Origin: Acanthococcus lagerstroemiae
Taxonomy: Eukaryota; Arthropoda; Insecta; Hemiptera; Eriococcidae
DNA length: 64,000 nt
Direction: 5' to 3'
NCBI GenBank assembly: GCA_031841125.1
Contig: JAJSSI010000017.1
Span: 166,213 to 230,212 of the forward strand
A program made the translations under genes and the position numbers. Of the stretch, positions 37,694 to 46,710 are shown piece after piece. Position 1 is the stretch's first letter, and each line of letters begins with the position of its first letter. The notes under the pieces were generated by a model. The model made no database searches. It worked only from the letters and a program-made list of their open reading frames with translations, and had not been told where the DNA came from.

Positions 37694-39085
37694 ATGAGTT
37701 CGACACGCGAAAACGATAACATCATGGACCAAGATGTCGATTATGACAATTACGACGACGACGACGACGACAAAAATAACGAGGCTAGCGCTAATAAAAT
37801 GTATCAAATTTATTGGAATATCATAAAAAATAAGTCTTATACGTTTCGTAATGATAACACATCATCGCCATCACCGCCATCATCGTCGTCTAACGAAATT
37901 TATAATTTAGCGACGACGCCGTTAACGTCGTCTTCGAAAGAGTTGTCGTCGTCGTCGTCGCCGTATAAACGCCTAGCCGATATAAATATCGACGAATTAC
38001 ACGCCGATGGTCGATTTATCGTCGAATTACCGATGATACTCGTAAACACGGACAACAAACGAGGTGCCGTAAAGTTGCCAAATTTAGTCGTCGTGCGCGA
38101 AGAACATATTTTGAAATTCACCTCGATACTCGCCGAAATCGAGACCAACTCGTCGTACGTAAAAAGTTTAAATATATTGGACAAACTCGCGCGAATGATA
38201 TCCGAACACAAATTGATGCATTCTCGCGAAATCCAATATTCCCTCGAGTGTCTACGGATGGTAATGAATTTTGGCGAAAATCGAGAACTCGATGCGGAAT
38301 TTCATAACGTCGCTATGGCGATTATAGATTTCGATCCCATCCGACGATACAATTGCGATAAACACGGTTTACTCGTGTCGACGGAACTCTATTCACCCGG
38401 CCCGAACATACATTTCTATTCTCAACTGGCCTCCGATAAAAATCGTATCAGCGACGCCGGCGTCGTCGATGATAACGAGACTTTTGCGCGAAATTTGCGC
38501 GACAATTTGAACGACAACGTGTATACGCAATTTCAGTATATTTTGAAAAACTTCACCGCCACGCTCATGGGTTTGGACGGGCGACAGGTCAACTCGATTC
38601 CGCAATACGTCAACATATGTATGCTATTTTTCCTTTTGTCGACAAACAGTTTGCCGATCGAGGACCACTGTCTCGACGAAATTTCCTATCATTATACGGG
38701 TCTGGCCATAGACTACGTCATACAGAGTCGCATATACGATAGCTGGCACGCCAAACAGTGCACGAAACAATTGCTCAACGAGATCGTCGTCAATTTCGAT
38801 AAGAATAACGAAACCGTGGCGGCGTGCTCGATGACCGACCATCGCGAACGCGGAGCCTTCTTCATCGAAACGATAAAACGTTGCGACACGAAGAAACAGC
38901 ACACGTGGTTCGCTTCGTTGTCGTACGCCAAGTACCTGAAACTCGTCGATGGTTTTAAAATTTTCGTGCCCACGCTCACCGAACAATATTACCTGTTTAC
39001 GCACGAATTTCTCGTGGCGTTCATCACCCAAGACACGATGCGGCGCATCATAGAGGAACAAAAAAATAAAGCCCTTTCGAGTTGA
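37694..39085 (+). CDS. Hypothetical alpha-helical protein, possibly structural
   Basis: The protein is 463 residues. The first 100 residues are Asp then Ser-rich. The remaining 360 are non-repetitive and mainly helical, with hydrophobic segments LEIEDH-type breaks absent and stretches such as ILKFTSILAEIETNSSYVKS, YVNICMLFFLLSTNSLPIED and YLFTHEFLVAFITQDTMRRI. The size and composition would fit a capsid or transcription subunit of this virus class, but I see no diagnostic motif and assign none. It begins 8 bases after the previous stop and is followed by a convergent gene. Confidence 0.65.
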   Translation: MSSTRENDNIMDQDVDYDNYDDDDDDKNNEASANKMYQIYWNIIKNKSYTFRNDNTSSPSPPSSSSNEIYNLATTPLTSSSKELSSSSSPYKRLADINIDELHADGRFIVELPMILVNTDNKRGAVKLPNLVVVREEHILKFTSILAEIETNSSYVKSLNILDKLARMISEHKLMHSREIQYSLECLRMVMNFGENRELDAEFHNVAMAIIDFDPIRRYNCDKHGLLVSTELYSPGPNIHFYSQLASDKNRISDAGVVDDNETFARNLRDNLNDNVYTQFQYILKNFTATLMGLDGRQVNSIPQYVNICMLFFLLSTNSLPIEDHCLDEISYHYTGLAIDYVIQSRIYDSWHAKQCTKQLLNEIVVNFDKNNETVAACSMTDHRERGAFFIETIKRCDTKKQHTWFASLSYAKYLKLVDGFKIFVPTLTEQYYLFTHEFLVAFITQDTMRRIIEEQKNKALSS

Positions 39086-39155
39086 TTGATTAAATTTTTT
39101 TTATATATATATATGTTACAAATTCAATTATATATAAGTATTTTTTTTTGGTATA

Positions 39156-42100
39156 TTATTTTATATTTGCGAGTTTTAATAAAAGTGACATCAAAGGATT
39201 GGAATTGGTGGTGGACGACGACGACGATGATGATGCTGCTGCGATAGTTGACGCGACATCGACATTGGTATCGTTATTGTCGATAGCGGCGTTGAAGAAC
39301 GAATCGTCCAATGAAACCCCATCGCGTTTCAATCGTTTCATCAAAATATTGCACAACATGTCGGTCGGATATTTGGACAAAGTGTTTTCGATATTGGCGC
39401 GTTTACGCGAATTTGTATTATCTTTCGGCGCAGGTGCGCGAAATTCGCTTATAGGCGTGTATTTCGATTCGGCGAGTTTACCCAATTTTACCGTATCTTT
39501 TGCCGTATCTATAATCGTTACGCGCAACGGGCACGTAAAAATGGTAAGCGTATCGAGGGCGGCGTTATTGGTCGTATCGTCATAGATATTATCATCGCCA
39601 TCGCAATTATCGTCGCTCGTTCTTCGTGTCAGAGACGCGATCACTTGTTCAAATTCCCGAATAATCATTCGTTCGTTTTTACACGTATATATCAACGAGC
39701 CGTTCTCGTAACTTATAACGAGATCGGAAGTCGCCGTTGATGACGACGATTTCGACGGATCGTCGTGTTTATCCGACATCATTGACGTAGCAGTAGCAGC
39801 AGCAGCAGCATCGACCGTCACAATATTTTCCTCGCAATTTGCTATGGCAGAATCGTCGTTTCGTTTCTCGTTGTCGCTTCTCGTTAGTTTCGCGCCAACA
39901 TCGCCGTCTTTATTATCCTCGTTTCGTATCTTTGCGGTCGTCGTCGATGATTTTTCAAGACGCTCGATGATGTTGGCGTCACCATAATTAAAACGGACAC
40001 GAGTACGAGGTGCCTCTAAATTCAAAAAGGTCGGTCTCGACGACGATGGTGACGGCGACGATTTTACAAATGATGCCGCTGACGATGACGATGATGATGT
40101 CGACAAAGCCGGAGAAGAAGAGGATGACGCCGAGGATGTAATTGTCGATAACGGTGGCGGCGATGATGGGGTCGACAAAGCCGGAGAAGAAGATGATGTT
40201 GACGATGGAAATGACGACGACGGTGGCGGCGGTGGTGGCGGTGGCATCAGAATTACGTCCGTTTCTTCGCGACTGCGGCGGCGACGACGATATCGTTGTT
40301 GCGTCGCCACGATACGATTAAACGAGCGTTGCGGCGTAGCCATAAAGACGGTCGTCAACGGCGAATTATTCGAAATCGAAAGTTTATACTCGAAATCGGT
40401 GTCGTCGCCGTTCACCGAGTACGCGATCAACACGTCATTTTCCACCTTACCGAAAGCCAGAACCGTATGACTAGGTCGTAAATTACAAACTCGCGTATTC
40501 GCCGACGGATTGTTGGGCGTGAATCGTCGTGGTATTTGAACGTACGCCTTATGCGAGTTCATAATCGCGCCATCGACGCGTGGTCTAGCGATACGCCATT
40601 TATCGCTGCTTCCGCCGCTGTTGTCATCGTCGTCGTCGCCGTAATTGTCGATACTGTTCTCGTTACCGACAAAATATTTAGCGTACTCGACCAAACGTTG
40701 TTCGTACGGCATCGACGAATAAATCAAAGATTTCAGCTGCGGATGATTGGTGTCGAGCACGTCCAATAGAACGCGCAAAGTCTTCCCGTTGCCGTTGCAA
40801 ACACCCAACGCCACGTGTAGTACGGCGATACGATTGATTCCGCCCAAATTGAGACTCTCGTCGAGCAGCGCGCCCACACCGATTTCACGCTCCATATTTT
40901 GACTCGGCAATACGAACATTTCGCGAACTTCGTCCCACACGACAAAGAATCCGGGAGTGACGCAAATCACGTAACATTTTTGTTGCGACACGTCGACCAG
41001 AGCGTGGTCGATCAGCGGCGTGTTATCGGTCGACTCGACGACGGGAAACGGTAATTTTCGTATACTCATGGCGCGCACGATAGAGTGGCTAAAGAAAATT
41101 CGTTCGGCGCGCATATACAACAACGCTTGTTTATCGGAATAATGCGCCTTGTTCAAATTTAACGACAAGTTCCAATAGTTTCGAGCGTATTCGACGAAAA
41201 TACTGCCGGGCGAAGCTTTGACGAGAGCTTTCTGTCGCAGTTTCGACGATGCGCCTCTCGTCGCGATTCCGACAATTTGTTTATTTCGACGAGTATCATT
41301 GGTTTCATTATTGTCACCGCCGCCACTACCACGTTTGAGATTCGTAGTTGTCGCGGCAACGTGAGAAGTACGAGCGATCGATTTCTTTTTTAAATTTTCG
41401 TCGCTTCGTCGTCGTCCTCCTCCTCCTCCTTGTCGCTGTTCAACGTCGGTCGTCGTATTTTGTCGACGTCGTCGCCGTTGTTGCTGCTGCTGTTGCTCGA
41501 CGTGCGTAAAATGAGAATCATTGAGGTATAGTCGATGGGTCGCCAGTAAAAAAGTAAAATGATGCGCCGAATACGCGATACTTATACCGTGTCTCTCCAA
41601 TCCGAGTAATAACGATTGATACAAATTGTAATAGTAAATCGGAGACTTGGCGTTTCTCCAGGGCTGAATCGAATCGACGTCTTTGTCGTTTCGTTCTCGA
41701 TTTTCCATCAACGTTGACGCTGTAGTTTGTCTATCGTTATTTCCCTCGGTATCGTCAAAATGACTATCCGACGACGGCGACGACGGAGATTGATTCGAAT
41801 TTAGCTTCAAATTCGTTATTTCCCGTTCGAATATATTCGCGTTTATGCGAATCGGTTCCACGCCACGAGCCAAACAATATTTCAATTTTTCGTGTATTAT
41901 GCGTAAAGTAGAATGAGCGTCGACCGTAATTATCGTTTCATTTTTTCGTTTAATCTGCGCGCTGTTATTATTTTTGACGTTTCGAGTTTTCAACGATGAC
42001 GACGACGATGCCGACGGCGTTTGTTGTCGTTGTTGCTGTTTCTCTTGTTTTTCCGTTATACGCACGATATTTGTTATATTTTTACGTAAAATCATATCTT

Positions 42101-42902
42101 TGTTGTCGATTCCGATAATTATATTGTCGTTCTCGACGAAAACTTTATTATTATCGGTCGTCCCCGTCGTTTCTTCGTCGCTGTTGTTATACTCGTCGTT
42201 ATCTTTATCATCGTCGTCTTGGTCGTGGTCGTTCTCCTCGTCATCTACATCGGCATCGACACTCATTTCGCTATCATTTTCATCGCCCACGTCGTCGTCA
42301 TTATTTTTTTCGTATCCGCCACCGTTGTTGTTATCGTCGTCGTCGTCATTATTGTCACTGTTATAATCTTTTTTTTTATTACTATCGCCGCAGGTATCGA
42401 CAACGTTAGTTTTTTCCGTAATAACAATACCGTGATCGTCGTCGATGGGATTGATACTATCGTCGTTAATAACATCATCGTCAGAGTCATTATCGCCATC
42501 GTCGGTTGTGTCGATAAGAGCACCATTGTCGTCACTGCTATTGTAATCATTATTATTGACACGTTCTTCCTTGTTGGTGATGATGATGATAGAAGACGCA
42601 TCGACGTTGTCTTTATGTTTTTCATCATCGTCAATTTTTACAATATCGATTTTGTCGATATTGTCGTCGTCATTGGTAGCAGAAGGCGCGTTGATGTCGT
42701 CTTTAATGCATTCGTCGTTACCAATTTTTACAATATCGGTTCGATCGTCGTCATTGGTATCTAAATCTATGCTGGAATCGCTATTGCCGTTGTTTTCCTG
42801 TTTAATACGTTCTTCATCATCAGCGATCGTCGGCGAGTCGTCTGCAAGCATTTTTTCTCGATATTCATCGACGTTGGTCGTATCTTTTTCATTTGTAGAC
42901 AT
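39156..42902 (-). CDS. Large protein with acidic N-terminus and folded central domain
   Basis: The protein is 1248 residues from ATG 42902; a longer frame to 42974 would need GTG. Residues 1-260 are extremely Asp/Asn-rich and contain a repeated DIVKIxxDE block. A folded region of about 350 residues follows in the middle (NLYQSLLLGLERHGISIAYS, ALLYMRAERIFFSHSIVRAM, KCYVICVTPGFFVVWDEVRE, INRIAVLHVALGVCNGNGKT, TVLAFGKVENDVLIAYSVNG). Pro/Ser stretches and a smaller C-terminal domain (LTIFTCPLRVTIIDTAKDTV, LCNILMKRLKRDGVSLDDSF) complete it. The function is unknown. The architecture of a core domain framed by disordered tails suggests a scaffold or regulatory protein. Confidence 0.7.
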   Translation of the reverse strand: MSTNEKDTTNVDEYREKMLADDSPTIADDEERIKQENNGNSDSSIDLDTNDDDRTDIVKIGNDECIKDDINAPSATNDDDNIDKIDIVKIDDDEKHKDNVDASSIIIITNKEERVNNNDYNSSDDNGALIDTTDDGDNDSDDDVINDDSINPIDDDHGIVITEKTNVVDTCGDSNKKKDYNSDNNDDDDDNNNGGGYEKNNDDDVGDENDSEMSVDADVDDEENDHDQDDDDKDNDEYNNSDEETTGTTDNNKVFVENDNIIIGIDNKDMILRKNITNIVRITEKQEKQQQRQQTPSASSSSSLKTRNVKNNNSAQIKRKNETIITVDAHSTLRIIHEKLKYCLARGVEPIRINANIFEREITNLKLNSNQSPSSPSSDSHFDDTEGNNDRQTTASTLMENRERNDKDVDSIQPWRNAKSPIYYYNLYQSLLLGLERHGISIAYSAHHFTFLLATHRLYLNDSHFTHVEQQQQQQRRRRRQNTTTDVEQRQGGGGGRRRSDENLKKKSIARTSHVAATTTNLKRGSGGGDNNETNDTRRNKQIVGIATRGASSKLRQKALVKASPGSIFVEYARNYWNLSLNLNKAHYSDKQALLYMRAERIFFSHSIVRAMSIRKLPFPVVESTDNTPLIDHALVDVSQQKCYVICVTPGFFVVWDEVREMFVLPSQNMEREIGVGALLDESLNLGGINRIAVLHVALGVCNGNGKTLRVLLDVLDTNHPQLKSLIYSSMPYEQRLVEYAKYFVGNENSIDNYGDDDDDNSGGSSDKWRIARPRVDGAIMNSHKAYVQIPRRFTPNNPSANTRVCNLRPSHTVLAFGKVENDVLIAYSVNGDDTDFEYKLSISNNSPLTTVFMATPQRSFNRIVATQQRYRRRRRSREETDVILMPPPPPPPPSSSFPSSTSSSSPALSTPSSPPPLSTITSSASSSSSPALSTSSSSSSAASFVKSSPSPSSSRPTFLNLEAPRTRVRFNYGDANIIERLEKSSTTTAKIRNEDNKDGDVGAKLTRSDNEKRNDDSAIANCEENIVTVDAAAAATATSMMSDKHDDPSKSSSSTATSDLVISYENGSLIYTCKNERMIIREFEQVIASLTRRTSDDNCDGDDNIYDDTTNNAALDTLTIFTCPLRVTIIDTAKDTVKLGKLAESKYTPISEFRAPAPKDNTNSRKRANIENTLSKYPTDMLCNILMKRLKRDGVSLDDSFFNAAIDNNDTNVDVASTIAAASSSSSSSTTNSNPLMSLLLKLANIK

Positions 42903-43277
42903 TGTAATCGTATCGATTCTTCTATGTTGATTTTGATTTTTACTATTCGATTTAGAATTTTTTTTTCCGCGCACAACCGCGTCGAATTGTTGCCGTATTT
43001 TCGCGTATGATCGTCCTCAATGTCGCAAAAACGTGTTGTCTAACGTATAACGTGGAAAATAAAAATTCTTGTACGGACACGAGAGTACTACTCGACGAAC
43101 GATTATCAACTGTATACGATTGAAAATACTCGCGAGGATTTTGTCACGCGCGATAATTGTAGTAGTGGTAGTGGTAGCAGAAGTGGTAATATATATCTGA
43201 TACTTAGTAATCTTGATTTTAGTTTGGTAGAGGCAGTGGCGATAACGAAAAACAGAAACGTCAAAAAAAAAGATACG

Positions 43278-44456
43278 ATGAACGAAAGTGAAAATAACGT
43301 TAATCGCGACAACAACGACGACGAAATCGTATATTTTCCAACTTCGCCGACATATACGCCACCAAATTCACCTGTAAAATCTGCAGAACCCTCGTATTGG
43401 AATTCAACGAGATCCACGGTACTTTCTTATTCTCGAGACACGACGATACCACAATGTTATCGTCCCGACAAAGATCCGTATCGTGGTGAAAAATCGCGTT
43501 TCGAATCCAAATACCCTTTTTTCGGGAAATATGAAAATAATAACGACGACGACGGCGACGAAACACATTCGATACGACTGGACGATAGCGCGATTATCGA
43601 AAAAAAACTAAAAGAATGGACATCGACGCGTTATCCGACAAAATATAATAGTTCCATCGTCGTGGATGATGCCAATTGTTTTCATCGAACACCGCTCGAT
43701 GTGCAGGCGACCGCGTCAGCAGCAGCAACAACAACCTTGAATCGTAATATCGAAAAAAAAAATATCGATATGACGTTGGTGGTCGAATTAAACGAAGCCG
43801 CTCGCGACAGCGATATTTATGGACAAAATTGGCGTCGTATTACCTATCTGAATCCGTATATATCGGTAAAATACGAACCGATCGAATCGTACAATGCGGC
43901 GACACTCGATATCGACGAACACGCCGATAAAAAGAAAAACCAAAAAAACAAAGACAACGACGATAATAACTATAATAAAAATGGTAATCGCGATAATGGT
44001 TTCGACAGTTTGTTTTTTCACGAATTTTGCGGTAAAGAATTAGAATTGCGACCCGTAAAAGAAGACGACAACAACGACGACGACGACGACGATGCGAAAG
44101 GTGGCTCACGAAGCAAGCGCGACGGCGATCGTCGAAAAACCGGAGAAACTGCAACAGCGGCAACACCAACAACGGCAACTACTATCGAAACGCGCGAAAC
44201 ATTGAATGAAAATGTGGGTGTTGCCGATAAAGTCGCGATTATCGTCGATGCGAATGACAACGAAAATGATGGGGCTAATGTTGCGGCAACGGCAGCAAAA
44301 TCTATTGCTGAGCAATCGAAAAAAAGAAACTCGTACGAAGATTTTTTTAAAATAGATAAATCATTCGATTTTACGCCTACCTTTAGACATTATCATACGT
44401 TTCGATTGCGCTACGATTATATTTCTCGATTTGCTCGTTCGAACGATCGATTGTAA
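43278..44456 (+). CDS. Hypothetical protein with a CTD-like Pro/Ser/Tyr motif
   Basis: The protein is 392 residues from ATG 43278; earlier codons of the frame would need TTG. Near the N-terminus YFPTSPTYTPPNSP (19-32) looks like heptads of the RNA polymerase II C-terminal tail. The rest is hydrophilic with Asp, Asn and Thr/Ala runs, a few folded-looking segments (IYGQNWRRITYLNPYISVKY) and a final segment FKIDKSFDFTPTFRHYHTFR. No membrane segment or known family is seen. A TATATATC word about 85 bases upstream may be its promoter. It ends convergently with pif-5. Confidence 0.6.
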   Translation: MNESENNVNRDNNDDEIVYFPTSPTYTPPNSPVKSAEPSYWNSTRSTVLSYSRDTTIPQCYRPDKDPYRGEKSRFESKYPFFGKYENNNDDDGDETHSIRLDDSAIIEKKLKEWTSTRYPTKYNSSIVVDDANCFHRTPLDVQATASAAATTTLNRNIEKKNIDMTLVVELNEAARDSDIYGQNWRRITYLNPYISVKYEPIESYNAATLDIDEHADKKKNQKNKDNDDNNYNKNGNRDNGFDSLFFHEFCGKELELRPVKEDDNNDDDDDDAKGGSRSKRDGDRRKTGETATAATPTTATTIETRETLNENVGVADKVAIIVDANDNENDGANVAATAAKSIAEQSKKRNSYEDFFKIDKSFDFTPTFRHYHTFRLRYDYISRFARSNDRL

Positions 44457-44457
44457 A

Positions 44458-44463
44458 AATAAA
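44458..44463 (+). terminator. AATAAA polyadenylation signal
   Basis: Immediately follows the stop of the CTD-like-motif gene, in the short gap between it and the convergent pif-5 gene. Confidence 0.45.
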
Positions 44464-44549
44464 AACAAGAAATAAAAAAATGTATTTACGATTATTACTT
44501 ATTTATTATCCTATCATTATTTATCGTTATCGAGCCATTTCAACGACAA

Positions 44550-46196
44550 TCACGATAGACCACGTATCGAATACGGCAGCAAAAGCTCGCGTTCGTCGTT
44601 GAAAATACCGTGATCCGGGCGTTTGCGAGAAAATAACGATTTCACGAGAAATACGACGATATAAGCGAGAACGAACAGAGAGATCACGATTAGACCAAAG
44701 TTTATAAACGGACCAAATAACGTTCCGCCAATTTTTAAAACGTTCTCGCCGATGGTCGTTGACAGATCGCTCAACAAATCGAGCACCGTCGGATTGGCTT
44801 CGCACCGGAACGTGACGTTATCCGCAAAATCCTCGATCGAGGCGTAAAGAGTGCTCGTCGGGTCGGCCGACGGCGAGCACAGTCGACACGGCGGCACCAC
44901 ATCCTCGATGGTCTGATGCTTGACGCCGCACACATTTCGATAGCCTTGCCACGCCGTTTTACCCTCGTTGGATTCGAAATATTTTTTCAACTCGTCGAAT
45001 CGCGTCACGACGATGTTTTTGGCAAAAGCGGTATTTTTGAAATCCGACGACGCCACGTTTAACGCTCGCGCCAATCCCGTCATGTCGTCGTCGTTTGCAA
45101 TCATCGTCATCAGCTGTAGGGTCGGATTGACGAATCGTTTTAGCGAATCGTTCTCGTCGACGCAATCGTTTGGGGTTTTTCGTTTCGCGTCGTCGTTGCC
45201 GCCGCCGCCGCCGACAACGGTACACGACAACGACGACATACGACACGATCGCGTTTCACCGGCATTTTTAACGATCATCCAGCATCCGCGACGCGCTTCC
45301 AACGTGTCCTTGACCCAAGCGACTCCGGCGACGATCGCGCCGATGGTCAAGATTTTTCCCTTGTGTTTCAAGATCGATTCTCCGATTTTTTCAAGTTTGT
45401 TTTTACTCGCTAGCGGCAACTTGTCGACGCTACTGGCATCGGCCACGAATTCGGGATGAGTTTTTTTCGTGATCGTCGACAATTCGTCGATTTCCTTAAG
45501 CGTAGATTCGGGAAACGCCGCGGCCAATTTACCGAAAGCTCGGCTCTCGGCTTTCGACACGCTCGCCGACACATCGAGTCCTTTGAGCAGCGCTTCGAGT
45601 TCGCCCCGTTTCAGCAGATACTGAACGCGGTTTATGCGCAAATTATTGAGCTTCAGCATGCCCGAGGTTTTGTCGACCGTAGCCACGGCACGACCTAACG
45701 TAGCGTCCGCCACGTCTATTCCGATCTTTTGCGATCGTACGAGTTCTTGCAATTGTTCCGGCACAGCTTTGGCCGTTTTAAAGAAACCCCGAAGACCGCG
45801 CACCAACGACTCCAGTCCGTTAACGATACCGCGTTTATCGCGCGACAATGATTTTGTCGACGTCAACGATGCTGGTTGTGGCGGCAAAAACAATACCGAC
45901 GACGACGACGACGACGATGACGATGCCGGCAACAACGTCGAATGTTTGTCGTCGTCGTCGTCTATCGAGAATCTTACGGATTTTTTTACTTTTAATTTCG
46001 TACGATCGCCATTATCGTTTCGTTTAACGTTATTTTTTTCCACATCAGGATAATTGTCGCTACGAGTATCGTTATCGTTGTTATTATCATTATCATCGGC
46101 ATCTTTTTTCGTATTCGCGACGTTATTGTCGTCGTTCTTAATTGTCGCCGCCGACATTGTCGTTGGTGTCGTCTTCGAGTTCGACGTAGAATCCAT
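44550..46196 (-). CDS. pif-5: PIF-5 / ODV-E56 envelope protein
   Basis: The protein is 548 residues (baculovirus ODV-E56 is about 375). The first 120 residues are Asp/Asn/Ser-rich and extra. The core begins at RGIVNGLESLVRGLRGFFKT and includes the family-like segments GMLKLNNLRINRVQYLLKRG, ILTIGAIVAGVAWVKDTLE and RGCWMIVKNAGETRSCRMSS, then paired cysteines (CRLC). A C-terminal transmembrane helix lies at about 498-519 and is followed by a short basic tail. The family is an occlusion-derived virion envelope protein of the per os infectivity machinery. The ATG at 46196 overlaps the end of the small membrane-protein gene upstream by 59 bases. Confidence 0.9.
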   Translation of the reverse strand: MDSTSNSKTTPTTMSAATIKNDDNNVANTKKDADDNDNNNDNDTRSDNYPDVEKNNVKRNDNGDRTKLKVKKSVRFSIDDDDDKHSTLLPASSSSSSSSSVLFLPPQPASLTSTKSLSRDKRGIVNGLESLVRGLRGFFKTAKAVPEQLQELVRSQKIGIDVADATLGRAVATVDKTSGMLKLNNLRINRVQYLLKRGELEALLKGLDVSASVSKAESRAFGKLAAAFPESTLKEIDELSTITKKTHPEFVADASSVDKLPLASKNKLEKIGESILKHKGKILTIGAIVAGVAWVKDTLEARRGCWMIVKNAGETRSCRMSSLSCTVVGGGGGNDDAKRKTPNDCVDENDSLKRFVNPTLQLMTMIANDDDMTGLARALNVASSDFKNTAFAKNIVVTRFDELKKYFESNEGKTAWQGYRNVCGVKHQTIEDVVPPCRLCSPSADPTSTLYASIEDFADNVTFRCEANPTVLDLLSDLSTTIGENVLKIGGTLFGPFINFGLIVISLFVLAYIVVFLVKSLFSRKRPDHGIFNDERELLLPYSIRGLS

Positions 46197-46455
46197 TTCG
46201 ATCGTATCCTTGAGTTTTTTTTCTCAGTATCGGATGTTTTCTTCGTGAAGATGGTAATGCTTTTACTATACTCGCAACCGACGATGACGAAACATACGAC
46301 GATTCTGGCGACGACGACGATAATGACAGATATTCGCCTTCATCGACAGCAGCGTTCGCCCGTCGTCGAAACGTCGTTATTTTACCGGATTTTTGATACA
46401 CCAATAATATGAAATAATATATAAATGCGAATAATAATAATAAAGCAATCAACAT
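46138..46455 (-). CDS. Small N-terminally anchored membrane protein
   Basis: The protein is 105 residues. It starts with a 20-residue hydrophobic segment directly after the Met (MLIALLLLFAFIYYFILLVY), followed by a basic stop-transfer cluster (RRR) and a Ser-rich hydrophilic domain. Small PIF components such as PIF-3, -6 and -7 have this kind of N-terminal anchor, but I see no residue pattern that identifies one. Its 3' end overlaps pif-5 by 59 bases in another frame, so the two are likely co-transcribed. The start is ATG 46455; the frame extends upstream only with TTG. Confidence 0.65.
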   Translation of the reverse strand: MLIALLLLFAFIYYFILLVYQKSGKITTFRRRANAAVDEGEYLSLSSSSPESSYVSSSSVASIVKALPSSRRKHPILRKKTQGYDRNGFYVELEDDTNDNVGGDN

Positions 46456-46710
46456 TTCTATATGTTGCGAACACAAGAATTTATTTCGTAAAATGTATTA
46501 CAATTTCGTTATCAATTTCATCCTCGGCGTCGACGAATTCTTCATCAAGTTCATTATCCTGATTGGATTCGTATATTTATACTGTTGGTTTTATCGTTAT
46601 AGTTGTCGTGTTTTTTTTTCATCATTCGTTATTGTCAATCAATCATTGATGGTGTGATTCTCATGATGGTATAGAGCGCGCATTATCGTTCGTAATTATC
46701 AATTTTTCCA

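Noticed and set aside
42219..42764. Plus-strand frame rich in Val and Ile that looks like a membrane protein
   Set aside because: Antisense of an Asp/Asn-rich tract; the hydrophobic composition is a consequence of complementing GAC and AAC codons.
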